From: Maridesulfovibrio sp.
GTDB taxonomy: Bacteria > Desulfobacterota > Desulfovibrionia > Desulfovibrionales > Desulfovibrionaceae
Assembly: GCF_963677005.1 (NCBI RefSeq)
Contig: NZ_OY781616.1
Coordinates: 3,706,501-3,770,500, forward strand
Reading direction: 5' to 3'
Length of the DNA: 64,000 bases
The position numbers were made by a program, and so were the translations under genes. Below, in pieces: positions 53,982-63,696 of the stretch. Each line of letters begins with the position of its first letter. The stretch's first letter is position 1. The notes below the pieces were generated by a model. That model did not search any database, had not been told where the DNA came from, and saw only the letters and a program-made list of their open reading frames with translations.

Positions 53982-54655
53982 AATTCGAATGCCGCGTATA
54001 TTTTTTCGGCTATGCGCCAGTCTTCAGGGGTATCGATGTCCACGACCATGTGCCGGGGCAGAAAATAGGGCAGGGCCAGAGAGTATTCCCGGTCCGGCGG
54101 CAGGTCGGTAAGCTCATGCCAGTAAAACTGTGCGGCATCATGAAAAAATACCGGCAGGTCCTGTGATCTGCTCTGGCTGTATTCGGGAAAGGCGTATTCC
54201 ACGCCGCCTTGCTCATTGTGCTTGAAGGCGCGCAGTACCGGGTAGGGAAATTCCGTGACGCCGAGCACGCAGTTCGCCCTTTTTTCGCGCATGAGTTCGT
54301 ATCCGCCCCGGATATTTCCCGGGGTGACAAAGGGGTTGGCGTAGAACTGACAATACCGTTCGACCTCGCCCCAGTTGGACCTTATCCAGTTCAGGGCATG
54401 GTCCACCACCGGCTGGGTGGCCACAAAATCATCCGCCAGTTCCGCCGGGCGCATGAACGGGGTTTCCGCACCGTAGCTGCGCGAGACTTCGGCGTATTCC
54501 TCGCTGTCCGTGCTGACGATGATGTGATCAAAGAAGCCGCTTTCGCGGGCGGCCTCGATGGCGTATGCGATAAGCGGCTTTCCCAGAAACGGTTTTATGT
54601 TTTTTCCGGGGATGCGTTTACTGCCTCCCCGTGCCGGTATGATTGCAATCTGCAT
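53978..54655 (-). CDS. pseF: PseF, pseudaminic acid cytidylyltransferase (225 aa)
   Basis: Activates pseudaminic acid as the CMP form. It has the CTP-binding IIPARGGSKRIPGKNI, the STDSEEYAEV strand, and a PVFFHDAAQFYW segment near the C-terminus that is characteristic of PseF rather than NeuA. Starts 28 bases after the nucleotidyltransferase gene stop. Together with pseB, pseC, pseG and the frameshifted synthase it makes a nearly full pseudaminic acid route. Confidence 0.9.
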   Translation of the reverse strand: MQIAIIPARGGSKRIPGKNIKPFLGKPLIAYAIEAARESGFFDHIIVSTDSEEYAEVSRSYGAETPFMRPAELADDFVATQPVVDHALNWIRSNWGEVERYCQFYANPFVTPGNIRGGYELMREKRANCVLGVTEFPYPVLRAFKHNEQGGVEYAFPEYSQSRSQDLPVFFHDAAQFYWHELTDLPPDREYSLALPYFLPRHMVVDIDTPEDWRIAEKIYAAFEL

Positions 54656-54683
54656 TGATTAAGAGTCCGGGTTGTAAGTTTTG

Positions 54684-55367
54684 TTACTGATCCGCTCGCA
54701 GGAAGGTTTTCTGTGCGGAAACCCAGTCCTCTTCGAAATCAACTTCGATACAGGCGTGGTCGATGATATCGACCGGTCTGATTTTCGCCCCTTCCTGAAT
54801 GATGAATTCCAGACCCTTTTCAAAGTAGTCCTGATCTTCGCAGCGGCGCAGTGCTTCGGTGAACGCGGGCAGGTCCTTGCGGCGGATCATGTTGATTCCC
54901 ACGGCCTCGCCCTCTGCCTCGACCACTTCCTTGGAAATTTCGGTTATGTAGCCGTCGGCATCAAGCCTGTACTTGACCTCTTCCTCTCCGCAGGACTTGC
55001 GGTCCACGCAGACCAGGCTGTCTTCCTTCTGTGCCAGGAAGTTCTTCAGCACGTTCTTTTCGAAAACCACGTCCCCGTTGAGCCAGAGAATGTCGTCATC
55101 AAGGCTTTCAACCGCCTTGAGCAGGCTCTTGGAGGTGTTGGTGATGTAGTAGTCGGGGTTGTACTTGTAATAGACTTCGGGAAACTGTTCCATGATCAGG
55201 GTCATTTTGAAGCCGACCACGACAATAATTTCCCTGACCCCCAGTTCGCGCATGATTCTGATCTGGCGTCCGAGGATGGTTTCACCGTAGGGCAGTACGG
55301 ACAGTGACTTGGGAAAAGGACGGCTGAGCCTGCTGCCGATTCCTGCTGCAAGGATGATTGCTTTCAT
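54684..55367 (-). CDS. Nucleotidyltransferase of the phosphocholine/aminoethylphosphonate cytidylyltransferase type (227 aa)
   Basis: The N-terminus KAIILAAGIGSRL is the signature of sugar- or alcohol-phosphate nucleotidyltransferases, and WLNGDVVFEK holds the metal-binding aspartate. It resembles the cytidylyltransferases of LicC and PntC type that activate phosphocholine or 2-aminoethylphosphonate. It is followed (upstream in transcription) by a CDP-glycerol-type transferase gene, a frequent pairing for polyol or phosphonate tails. Its true substrate is not known. Confidence 0.72.
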   Translation of the reverse strand: MKAIILAAGIGSRLSRPFPKSLSVLPYGETILGRQIRIMRELGVREIIVVVGFKMTLIMEQFPEVYYKYNPDYYITNTSKSLLKAVESLDDDILWLNGDVVFEKNVLKNFLAQKEDSLVCVDRKSCGEEEVKYRLDADGYITEISKEVVEAEGEAVGINMIRRKDLPAFTEALRRCEDQDYFEKGLEFIIQEGAKIRPVDIIDHACIEVDFEEDWVSAQKTFLRADQ

Positions 55368-55388
55368 GATCTGTCCCCTTTTTGGCGG

Positions 55389-56564
55389 TTAAAGGTAATT
55401 GGAAACAATATATTCACCCAGCCTCCGGGCGGACCGTCCGTCCGCGTTGCCGAATGACAGTTCTCTCAGTTTCCGGCGTTCATCTGCGTATTCATCCCTA
55501 TTATTTATCACAATCTCATCCAGAGCGGTATAAAGATCGTCTTCAACGGTTACTTTTTTTCCGGGAGTCATGGATTCGAAATCGAACAGAAGCTCCCTGT
55601 TGCGGGTTACGTAATCCTCAAGATCGTAGGCATAGAAAATTATGGGTCTGTCCAGCAACAGGTAGTCGAAATATATGGATGAATAGTCCGTAAGCAGCGC
55701 ATCGCACAGGTTCAGCAGCGGGTAGGCGTCGCTCTTGGAATCCAGCATGCGTATGTTCGGAGGCAGGGCCACCCTGTTGACTGTCAGGCAGGGGTGGAAC
55801 TTGCAGACGAAAAGGATGTTGTTTCGGACGCAGAATTCCGACAGCCGCATGATGTTGATTGCTCCGTCTTCAAATGGCCCCCCTCCGTTGTCGCGGAAAG
55901 TGGGCATGAAAAAGACCACCTTGCCGCCCGTCTTACGGAACCTGACCATCTCGGCGAACATGTCCCGGTCGGCGTTTATCATGTCGAACTTGCTTGGCCG
56001 GCGCATGATCACGTCATTGCGCGGATAACCGCTCTCAAGGAAATGTTTCGCCCTGAAGGCCTGTGCAAAGGCATGCTCGGTGAAATATGGAGAGGTGGAT
56101 ATGACAACATCATAGCCGGAGTATGCGAAAGTCAGTTTTTCGGCCTTTTCCGGATTCATGTTCACACTGGAATTGATTTCCGGGAAACCTATGGCCTTGA
56201 GCGGAATGCCGTGCCAGAGCTGGATGGAAACCGCGTCGCAGAGCAAAGCCCAAAGGGAAGGCTGTTCCTTCCAGATGAAATCGTCTGAAACGACCAGACC
56301 TGCTCTGGCCATTATCCCGGCAGCTTCCGGGTCGCTTACCCACATGGCCGGGAGTCCCTGTTCCTTGAGGACGGCTGCGTCCTTGCGGGTGAAGGTCATG
56401 AAGCAGCACTTGAGTTCCGGCTGGTGCTGAACGCAGTGCAGGAAAAAATATTTTACATTGTCGATAAAGTAGCTTCCGGCCCTTCCGAAAAATACGGCCA
56501 GGTTTTTCTGCTTGGGAATAGCTGCAGCAGCCTCGCGCAGTTTCTGTAATTCGTGCTGTTCCAT
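55389..56564 (-). CDS. CDP-glycerol/CDP-alcohol phosphotransferase, TagF-like (391 aa)
   Basis: GT-B-like phosphotransferase of the TagB/TagF group. A conserved [12 protein letters not shown] is followed by [20 protein letters not shown]. It should move a phospho-alcohol from its CDP form onto a growing glycan. It is probably the first gene of the minus arm, though a separate promoter could not be placed. With the adjacent cytidylyltransferase it suggests a phosphate- or phosphonate-linked modification. It is separated from the DUF697-like gene by about 200 bases. Confidence 0.78.
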   Translation of the reverse strand: MEQHELQKLREAAAAIPKQKNLAVFFGRAGSYFIDNVKYFFLHCVQHQPELKCCFMTFTRKDAAVLKEQGLPAMWVSDPEAAGIMARAGLVVSDDFIWKEQPSLWALLCDAVSIQLWHGIPLKAIGFPEINSSVNMNPEKAEKLTFAYSGYDVVISTSPYFTEHAFAQAFRAKHFLESGYPRNDVIMRRPSKFDMINADRDMFAEMVRFRKTGGKVVFFMPTFRDNGGGPFEDGAINIMRLSEFCVRNNILFVCKFHPCLTVNRVALPPNIRMLDSKSDAYPLLNLCDALLTDYSSIYFDYLLLDRPIIFYAYDLEDYVTRNRELLFDFESMTPGKKVTVEDDLYTALDEIVINNRDEYADERRKLRELSFGNADGRSARRLGEYIVSNYL

Positions 56565-56763
56565 AATCTAAGGCCGATCCCTGTGTTCCTTGTTGAACTG
56601 TGCGTGAATAATAATTTTTCCGACGTTCCTGCTTATCCTATTCAATTTAAATGCCAAAAACAATGCCTGATGCAGGATTTTGTCTGCAAAACAGGGGCTG
56701 GCGGTCGGCTGTCCGGTGTTACACTTGATAAATATAAGTTTATGGAAGTGTAGTCGGTCGAAA

Positions 56764-57888
56764 TCATTTTTTGCGAAACAGTTTTTTCAGTCGGTTAAGC
56801 CTGTTTGGTGTCTTTTCTTTGACAGGCTCTTCCTGTGGATGGCTTTCTTCCTTTTTTTCGTTTTTAAAACGGGCAAACCGGGCCACTTTGCCGACCTGTT
56901 CAGCCGAGAATCTGGCTGCCTTGCCGGTAGCCTCAAAAGCGCGGTCCTTGGTGTCCACCACTTTTCTGGCGGCGTTGGCCGCCTTTTCTCCTGCGGAGCG
57001 AGTGATGGTTTTCACGTAGGCGGAGGTAATCATCCGTGTGGAGCTCACGGCAATGGAAAGGAGCATGGAGGCCGCCTCCTTCAGCACTGCCCGCCGGTAT
57101 CCCGGAAGCTTTCTGTCCGCCCGGAAATTAAAATGGCTGCGGGTGATGATGCCTACTCGCAAGGCCAGAAAAGCATTAGTGGAGCCGTCCATGATGGATG
57201 CGGTGACAATGGAGGTCAGCCCGCTGGCGACCGGGATCATGCTCAGGGCCGAACCCGCCAGCACCGGGGACATGATCGCCTCAATCTGGGCCTGTATGTC
57301 CAACTCTTCCACCGCACCGGCAAAAAAGGCCGTGCCCGCAACGTTGGCGTACACAGCAGTCATGTCCCGGAAGGACGGACGTTGGTTGTAGACCTTTGAA
57401 ATATCCCAGACCAGCCGGGCCAGTGAGCCCAGAACAATGAATGAGTCCAGTTGTCCGTTCTGGGAAATGGCGGTGGAGAGAAAAATGCGCGAAGCCGAAC
57501 TTTTCATTTTGCGGGTGGAAATCTCGTCCAGCATGTCCAGAGCCAGTTCCAGATCCTCGCCCGTGGAGAGTTTCAATCCGGCTTCTTTTATGTATTTGTT
57601 CCGGCGCAGTCTTTTGCGCAGTCGGTCAATGAACTCCCGTTCCTCGGCCGGTGTCGGGTCTTCGGGCATTACCAGCGGACCGGGGCGCAGCAGGTAAATT
57701 GCCAGAGGGCTTGCGCATACCAGTATGAAAATTCCGCTCAGCCCGAAGAGAACATAGTCGTACGATTGCGGAAAATAGGCAGCACACAGCGCGGCCAATC
57801 CGGCGATCTGGTTGAGCATGAAGAGTATGAATCCGCCGATCAGGAAAAACAGGGCGGCGGTGATAAGTTTCGGCAAAAGTCTTGGCAT
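56764..57888 (-). CDS. DUF697/YcjF-like membrane protein (374 aa)
   Basis: Two hydrophobic helices at about residues 7-32 and 46-66, then a cytosolic linker and a second hydrophobic block around 185-240. The central region resembles DUF697-type proteins, which often travel with stress GTPases, and the C-terminal 60 residues are lysine- and glutamate-rich. No GTPase gene is adjacent. The function is unknown. It is divergent from the EamA transporter gene and lies outside the glycosylation island. Confidence 0.6.
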   Translation of the reverse strand: MPRLLPKLITAALFFLIGGFILFMLNQIAGLAALCAAYFPQSYDYVLFGLSGIFILVCASPLAIYLLRPGPLVMPEDPTPAEEREFIDRLRKRLRRNKYIKEAGLKLSTGEDLELALDMLDEISTRKMKSSASRIFLSTAISQNGQLDSFIVLGSLARLVWDISKVYNQRPSFRDMTAVYANVAGTAFFAGAVEELDIQAQIEAIMSPVLAGSALSMIPVASGLTSIVTASIMDGSTNAFLALRVGIITRSHFNFRADRKLPGYRRAVLKEAASMLLSIAVSSTRMITSAYVKTITRSAGEKAANAARKVVDTKDRAFEATGKAARFSAEQVGKVARFARFKNEKKEESHPQEEPVKEKTPNRLNRLKKLFRKK

Positions 57889-58085
57889 ACTGGCGACCTC
57901 GCTGGCGCTTTATGGTTGTCCATGGCTGTATCTAATCAACTCTGCTGAATGGCGTCAAATCTTACGGAACATATTGCCGAGCCGAACTGTGCTGCCCTGC
58001 ACATCCGTCTTTTTTCGAGCTGTCTGTTTAATTGTCAGATTTCAGCAATTGCGAAAAATAAATCCTGAAATTGCGAAACCGGTAA

Positions 58086-58113
58086 CAATTCGCTTTGAAA
58101 TCAAAGCGAGTTG
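58086..58113. repeat. Long inverted repeat upstream of the EamA transporter gene
   Basis: The core TCGCTTTGA-AA-TCAAAGCGA (58090-58109) is perfect, and the arms extend to 13 bases with one mismatch. No T-run follows. Its position, 44 bases before the start codon, fits an operator or a leader hairpin. Confidence 0.5.
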
Positions 58114-58156
58114 AAATATCTTCCCCTACCTCATATTCTGTTCAAGGAAAAAAAGC

Positions 58157-59080
58157 ATGATCAAGATACGGCTTACTCCCGGTCTGGGAGTGGCTCAGGT
58201 GCTTCTCGGGGCGGCTCTCATTTCCCAGGTGGGCATATTCATCAAAATACTGGTTGTGGATTACGCGCAGCCGGTTCTTGTTGTTACTTTCTGGCGCAAT
58301 CTTATTGTCTGTTTGCTTCTTGCGGCCGGGCTTGCCGTATTCAAGCCGCAGAAGCTGAAAGCGGGGCGAAGGAACCTGCCGCTGCTAGCCTTCTACGGTC
58401 TGGTACTGACCGGTATGAACGGAATCTGGGGCGGATCGGTCTATTTCAACGGGGCCGGGGTGGCAACCGTGCTGGTTTACATCTCAGTTCCGATCACTGT
58501 TTTGGGTCAGTGGATGCTTGGTGGGGAGAAGCCGACCCTGCGTATACTTCCTTCCGTTCTGTTATGCCTGATTGGATGCGCGATGGTCTGCGGCATAACC
58601 AGTCTGTCCGATTTTTCTCTGACGCCGGCGGGTATTTTTCTGGGCTTGCTGTCCGGTCTTTTTTATTCCGCTTACAGTCTGTTCGGCAGGGAATGTGCCG
58701 CCAGGGAGATAGATCCGTTTTGCGTTCTCATGCATGTGTTCGGATTTTCCGCTCTGTTCATGCTGGTTATCAATCTCTGTTCCGCCGGGGTAATACCTGG
58801 AACAGCTCCGTCACCCGCGGCCATACTCATGCCTGGAACGGATTTTCGGGCCTGGGTGCTGGTTGCGGTTCTGGCGGCAGGGCCGTCCATGGGTGGCTGG
58901 AGCCTCATAAATTCCAGTCTCAGCCGTCTGTCACCATCGGTGGTGAATATTCTGCTCACAACCGAGCCGATGATGACCGCACTGGTGGCCATACCGGTGC
59001 TGAACGAATATATGACCGCAGAGCAGTGGGCAGGATGCCTTCTGATTGTCGGCGGCGTAATTGTCTTGAAGAAAAGATGA
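58157..59080 (+). CDS. EamA/DMT-family transporter (307 aa)
   Basis: About ten hydrophobic helices in two repeats of five, each ending in a typical EamA segment: FYGLVLTGMNGIWGGSVYFNGAGVATV in the first half and SPSVVNILLTTEPMMTALVAIPVLNEYMTAEQWAGCLLIVGGV in the second. It should export or import a small metabolite across the inner membrane; the substrate is unknown. The ATG has AAGGA upstream. It ends 40 bases before a hairpin terminator. Confidence 0.88.
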   Translation: MIKIRLTPGLGVAQVLLGAALISQVGIFIKILVVDYAQPVLVVTFWRNLIVCLLLAAGLAVFKPQKLKAGRRNLPLLAFYGLVLTGMNGIWGGSVYFNGAGVATVLVYISVPITVLGQWMLGGEKPTLRILPSVLLCLIGCAMVCGITSLSDFSLTPAGIFLGLLSGLFYSAYSLFGRECAAREIDPFCVLMHVFGFSALFMLVINLCSAGVIPGTAPSPAAILMPGTDFRAWVLVAVLAAGPSMGGWSLINSSLSRLSPSVVNILLTTEPMMTALVAIPVLNEYMTAEQWAGCLLIVGGVIVLKKR

Positions 59081-59119
59081 TTTTTCCGGTTACGGCGAAT
59101 TGCATTTTTCATAAAGAAA

Positions 59120-59146
59120 GGCCGCAGCACCATTGGTACTGCGGCC
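59120..59146 (+). terminator. Hairpin terminator after the EamA transporter gene
   Basis: GGCCGCAG pairs with CTGCGGCC, with an inner ACC/GGT extension. On the plus strand it is followed by TGCTGTTTTT. It fits an intrinsic terminator. Confidence 0.75.
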
Positions 59147-59216
59147 TGCTGTTTTTATGCTTATGCAGCCAGTCCATTCAACAATTGCTATTATGGCAAT
59201 TACGTTTTGTCGTGTT

Positions 59217-59305
59217 CCGGGGCGAAGCCTTACTAGAAGGTTTTGGGATTCTTAAACCCTTTTCGCAAAAGGGTTTAAGGTCCCCGGCAGGGCTGTCGGA
59301 GACCT
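59217..59305. repeat. Palindromic repeat element D, inverted relative to B
   Basis: Contains AAACCCTTTT-CGC-AAAAGGGTTT at 59254-59276 and the ggcgaagcc- and ccggcaggg-like ends of element B in reverse order. It lies between the terminator and the ychF stop. Confidence 0.65.
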
Positions 59306-59324
59306 CATGGGTGAAATATCCGGA

Positions 59325-60425
<1,101 letters not shown>

Positions 60426-60719
60426 GATTCATTCTCCTGAAAAATATGTATTTCTTTCCATGCCGCAAAAAAGGCTAAGTGATCCGCTATGATTGCCTGC
60501 TTCCGGACTGTTCGGGCAGGGTAGCCTCATGTAAGGGGCAACGCATCCCGCAGCAACAGGAAAGTCTGTTTTTATGTTTTTTATCACTAAAGATAATATC
60601 ACGCTTCGCGGACCCTCCATACCCGTCTTTGCCCGTCTGGGCAAGTGTCGAGTTGGTTAGCGGCCCGACCGGGGCTGAATCTGCTTTACCCCGTCCCGGA
60701 ACCGTCCTACAACCTCCGC

Positions 60720-61901
60720 ATGAATCAATCCGTATTTAAATATGATGTAATCATTCTTGGAGCCGGGGCTTCCGGGCTTTATTGCGCAATGCATGCGGCT
60801 CGGCGCGGCAGGAAAGTTCTGGTGCTCGACCACTCGGAAAAGGCCGGGCGCAAGATCCGGGTCAGCGGCGGCGGCAAGTGCAACTTTACCAATCTGGACG
60901 TTTCTGCCGGAAACTATGTTTCATCAAATCCGCATTTTGTTAAGTCCGCTCTTGCGCGCCATAATCAGTGGGATTTTATTTCATTCATCTCCGAAGCCGG
61001 GATAGAGTACGAGGAGCGTGAAGACGGGCAGCTTTTTACCGTGCAAGGGGCCGGGATGATCGCCGGGCTTCTGGTTTCCTCATGCCATCGTGCCGGTGTG
61101 GAGACTCTCATGGGGCGGGAAATTTCGTCTGTGGAAGGAGCCGGACCGTTTTCCGTAACCAGCGGAACGCAGGTTTTTGAGGCGGAGTCCCTGGTTGTGG
61201 CCCTCGGTTCGCCTGCATGGCCGCAGGTGGGAGCCTCGCCACTGGGCTACCGCATTGCGGAGCAGTACGGCATGAAAATCATCACTCCGCGTCCGGCTCT
61301 GGTGCCTTTTTCCATCAGCGGCAGGGACGGAAGGTTCTGTCAGGATTTGAGCGGCAATTCCCTGCCCGTGTGCATCAGTTGCGACGGGCGCAGTTTTAGC
61401 GGTGATCTTCTCTTTACCCACAAGGGACTGTCCGGACCGGCAGCCCTGCAGATATCAAATTACTGGCGGCGCGGTTCCGTGCTTGAAATAGACCTCCTGC
61501 CCGGCCAAAATATATCCGATCTGCTTGAAGAGCGCCGGACCGAAAACACCGGTCTGCAGAATTTTCTGAGCCGTTTCTTTACCCGCAAGATGGCCGGACT
61601 GCTGCTGGAAGATCAGGACGCTGAAACCCCGGTCAGCCAGCTTACCAAGGTTCGGCGGCTGGCGCTGGCGGAAAGAATCCATTCCTGGGTCGTCAAGCCG
61701 CAGGGAACCGAAGGATTCAGCAAGGCCGAAGTTGCAGCCGGAGGGGTGGATACCAACGCAGTGTCATCCAAGACCATGGAAGCAACTGCCGTTCCGGGGC
61801 TTTATTTTACAGGAGAAGTCCTTGATGTTACCGGCTGGCTTGGCGGGTACAATCTGCAATGGGCCTGGTCGTCCGGCTACGCCGCTGCGCAGTTTGTTTA
61901 A
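60720..61901 (+). CDS. HI0933-family FAD-dependent oxidoreductase (393 aa)
   Basis: The N-terminus reads VIILGAGASGLYCAMHAARRG, a dinucleotide-binding motif. It is followed by GRKIRVSGGGKCNFTN, the signature of the HI0933/BaiN/YhiN flavoproteins. VALGSPAWPQVGA and GLYFTGEVLDVTGWLGGYNLQWAWSSG at the end complete the family pattern. The substrate of these proteins is mostly unknown. The ATG at 60720 is taken because the Rossmann strand starts there. A GTG at 60645 would extend the N-terminus without a better ribosome site. Confidence 0.88.
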   Translation: MNQSVFKYDVIILGAGASGLYCAMHAARRGRKVLVLDHSEKAGRKIRVSGGGKCNFTNLDVSAGNYVSSNPHFVKSALARHNQWDFISFISEAGIEYEEREDGQLFTVQGAGMIAGLLVSSCHRAGVETLMGREISSVEGAGPFSVTSGTQVFEAESLVVALGSPAWPQVGASPLGYRIAEQYGMKIITPRPALVPFSISGRDGRFCQDLSGNSLPVCISCDGRSFSGDLLFTHKGLSGPAALQISNYWRRGSVLEIDLLPGQNISDLLEERRTENTGLQNFLSRFFTRKMAGLLLEDQDAETPVSQLTKVRRLALAERIHSWVVKPQGTEGFSKAEVAAGGVDTNAVSSKTMEATAVPGLYFTGEVLDVTGWLGGYNLQWAWSSGYAAAQFV

Positions 61902-61986
61902 ATTAGTTAGGCTGAAGGGTTAATAAGTGGGTTGAGTCTTTATATGATGTTTTAATTGTCGAAAAATCCAAGGGTGCCAGAGCCGG

Positions 61987-62796
61987 ATGGAGGAACAGGT
62001 GCAAGAAATTATCAAAGAGACTGTGGACAGGACGCTTGAGCATGCTGTGGAGTTGTTTGCCGAACATCCTGAAATGGTAAAGTTTCTGCTGGATATGAGT
62101 TTTGCAGTCTGTGCCGATCTGGGACGGCTTGACACCAGGCATCCTCTTTTTCCGCAGACACTTGCCGAGGAGGGGATAAGACTTTTTGAGGCCAACTATA
62201 AGGCCATTCTGGATCAGGTCATGGCGCTTGATCCGGAATTCAGCATAGCCTGTTCTGCCGGGTGTTCGTACTGCTGTTCCTCGCATATCAGTGTAATGCC
62301 TCAGGAAGCGTTCAATATCGGACTTTACCTTGCGCGAACCGTAAGCGCAGATGATTTCGAGGAGCTTGCCAACCAATGTTCGGAGATTGCTTCCGGGCTT
62401 GCGGATACCTCGGTTGAAGATTTTGCTGCCGGATATTTCCGGCCCTGTCCTTTTTTGCGGGATGACAAATGTTCCATTTACGATGTCAGACCGATAGTCT
62501 GTAGAAACTGGATTTCCTGCGACCTCGGGGCATGCAGGGCGAGTTTTGACGCCGGAAACAGGAAATCGGTTCCGCAGAATTCGCTGATAATGGTGCAGAA
62601 AGACCTCATCTTTGCCGGAGCCGCCGCCTGTCTGGCTGTCTCGGGCATAAACGGTGGGATAGGGTCCTTTATTCCATTAATGGCACAGGTGATGACTGAT
62701 TTTGATGGCGCATACGGGGACTGGATTTCCGGTGGAAGGCTTGCGGGGCAACCGGGAAATTTTGGGATACCGGCGGGGCTTTCTCAAATTGATTGA
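61987..62796 (+). CDS. YkgJ-type cysteine cluster (putative zinc/iron chelating) protein (269 aa)
   Basis: Two cysteine-rich groups, SAGCSYCCSSH (about residues 93-103) and CPFLRDDKCSIYDVRPIVCRNW (about 157-178), are the signature of the YkgJ/UPF0153 family, thought to bind zinc or an iron-sulfur cluster. The function is unproven. The sequence is otherwise soluble. The start at 61987 has no strong ribosome site. Its stop TGA overlaps the TTGACA box of the toxin-antitoxin operon downstream. Confidence 0.8.
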   Translation: MEEQVQEIIKETVDRTLEHAVELFAEHPEMVKFLLDMSFAVCADLGRLDTRHPLFPQTLAEEGIRLFEANYKAILDQVMALDPEFSIACSAGCSYCCSSHISVMPQEAFNIGLYLARTVSADDFEELANQCSEIASGLADTSVEDFAAGYFRPCPFLRDDKCSIYDVRPIVCRNWISCDLGACRASFDAGNRKSVPQNSLIMVQKDLIFAGAAACLAVSGINGGIGSFIPLMAQVMTDFDGAYGDWISGGRLAGQPGNFGIPAGLSQID

Positions 62797-62820
62797 CATG
62801 CCAGAAAATGGCATTAAATT
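62793..62820 (+). promoter_or_regulatory. Candidate promoter and operator of the first toxin-antitoxin operon
   Basis: TTGACA (62793-62798) and TAAATT (62815-62820) are 16 bases apart, and an ATGCCA-GAAAA-TGGCAT inverted repeat (62798-62814) fills the spacer. It is a likely binding site for the helix-turn-helix antitoxin. The start codon at 62824 is so close that the transcript would be leaderless or the real start site is elsewhere. Confidence 0.4.
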
Positions 62821-62823
62821 ATT

Positions 62824-63102
62824 ATGACGTGGACAATTACAAACAGCAAACGTGTCAACAAAGCCCTGCGAAAGCTGCCTCGTTCAGTCCTTGACACGTT
62901 GATCATGCTTTACCGGGAACTGGAATTCAGCGGTCCAGTACGAGGAAACTGGCCTAACTATTCCAAATTAGGACCGGGAAGACATCATTGTCATCTCAAG
63001 AAAGGACATCCGACCTATGTTGCAGTCTGGGAAGAGGTCGAAGGAAAGATAAAATTAATCGAGGTAACTTATGTTGGAACCCACGAAAAAGCCCCATGCT
63101 GA
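62824..63102 (+). CDS. RelE/HigB-like toxin of a toxin-antitoxin pair (92 aa)
   Basis: A small basic protein with the RelE-type strand-helix pattern: ITNSKRVNKALRKLPRSVL at the start and HHCHLKKGHPTYVAVWEEV, with Lys and His residues typical of mRNA-cleaving toxins, then a strand ending in IEVTYVGTHEKAP. The gene order is toxin first, as in HigBA modules. It overlaps the antitoxin gene by 32 bases. No ribosome site precedes the ATG. RelE-superfamily toxins cut mRNA in the ribosome. Confidence 0.8.
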   Translation: MTWTITNSKRVNKALRKLPRSVLDTLIMLYRELEFSGPVRGNWPNYSKLGPGRHHCHLKKGHPTYVAVWEEVEGKIKLIEVTYVGTHEKAPC

Positions 63103-63439
63103 TAATTATGTTGAACTTTGTTTTAAGGTTCGCAAAGAAGTAGCCCATGAAGCGGAACAGGCTATCAAGCCTTTTCTCGCGGAGAATACCGAAATACACG
63201 ATGATGAAGATTCTATTCCCTGGCGTGACGCCCTGAACATAAAGGAAGAAGAATTCCCCGGACGCTGCCTGCGCGGTGCACGCACCAAGGAAGGCGTAAC
63301 CCAGAAGGAACTGGCAAAGATGATCGGCATTCGTCAGGAACACATTTCCGCCATGGAAAACAACCGCCGTCCCATTGGAAAGGCTATGGCCAAGCGTTTC
63401 GCTGAAGTGCTGAATGTGGATTACCGTGTTTTTTTGTAA
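63071..63439 (+). CDS. HTH-XRE antitoxin (122 aa)
   Basis: The C-terminal half holds a Cro/CI-type helix-turn-helix: KEGVTQKELAKMIGIRQEHISAMENNRR, in which helices two and three would contact the operator. The N-terminal 60 residues probably wrap the toxin. Antitoxins of this kind bind their own promoter, and the inverted repeat at 62798-62814 is the obvious site. The 3' end overlaps the 3' end of the opposing toxin gene by 19 bases. Confidence 0.82.
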   Translation: MLEPTKKPHADNYVELCFKVRKEVAHEAEQAIKPFLAENTEIHDDEDSIPWRDALNIKEEEFPGRCLRGARTKEGVTQKELAKMIGIRQEHISAMENNRRPIGKAMAKRFAEVLNVDYRVFL

Positions 63440-63696
63440 ATTTCTTTTCTATGGCCGATGGTCAAAACAAGAATTTTTATTTCCTCGCCGCGAATATCGC
63501 AGATGATGCGGTAATCACCTACCCGAAAACGCCACAACCCGCCTTTGTCACCTTTAAGGGATTTTGCCAACCGGCGAGGATCAGCGGCGGGCTGCACTCT
63601 CTCCTTTAAAAATTGAATTATACGGGTTCGGAGACTTTTGTTCAGTTCCTTGAGTTGCTTTTCCGCCTTGCATGAAATTTCAATTTTCCAGGTCAA
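63421..63696 (-). CDS. RelE/ParE-family toxin (91 aa)
   Basis: The start is a TTG at 63696, with a GGAG site six bases upstream. The longer frame has no such support. The RelE pattern is clear: WKIEISCKAEKQLKELNK, then KSLKGDKGGLWRFRVGDYRIICDI and the closing LTIGHRKEIYKK. The start overlaps the end of the antitoxin gene by 17 bases, so translation is coupled. RelE toxins cleave ribosome-bound mRNA; ParE types poison gyrase. Confidence 0.82.
   Translation of the reverse strand: MTWKIEISCKAEKQLKELNKSLRTRIIQFLKERVQPAADPRRLAKSLKGDKGGLWRFRVGDYRIICDIRGEEIKILVLTIGHRKEIYKKTR

Noticed and set aside
54681..55307. 208-codon open frame on the plus strand
   Set aside because: Opposite the nucleotidyltransferase gene, which has a clear KAIILAAGIGSRL start.
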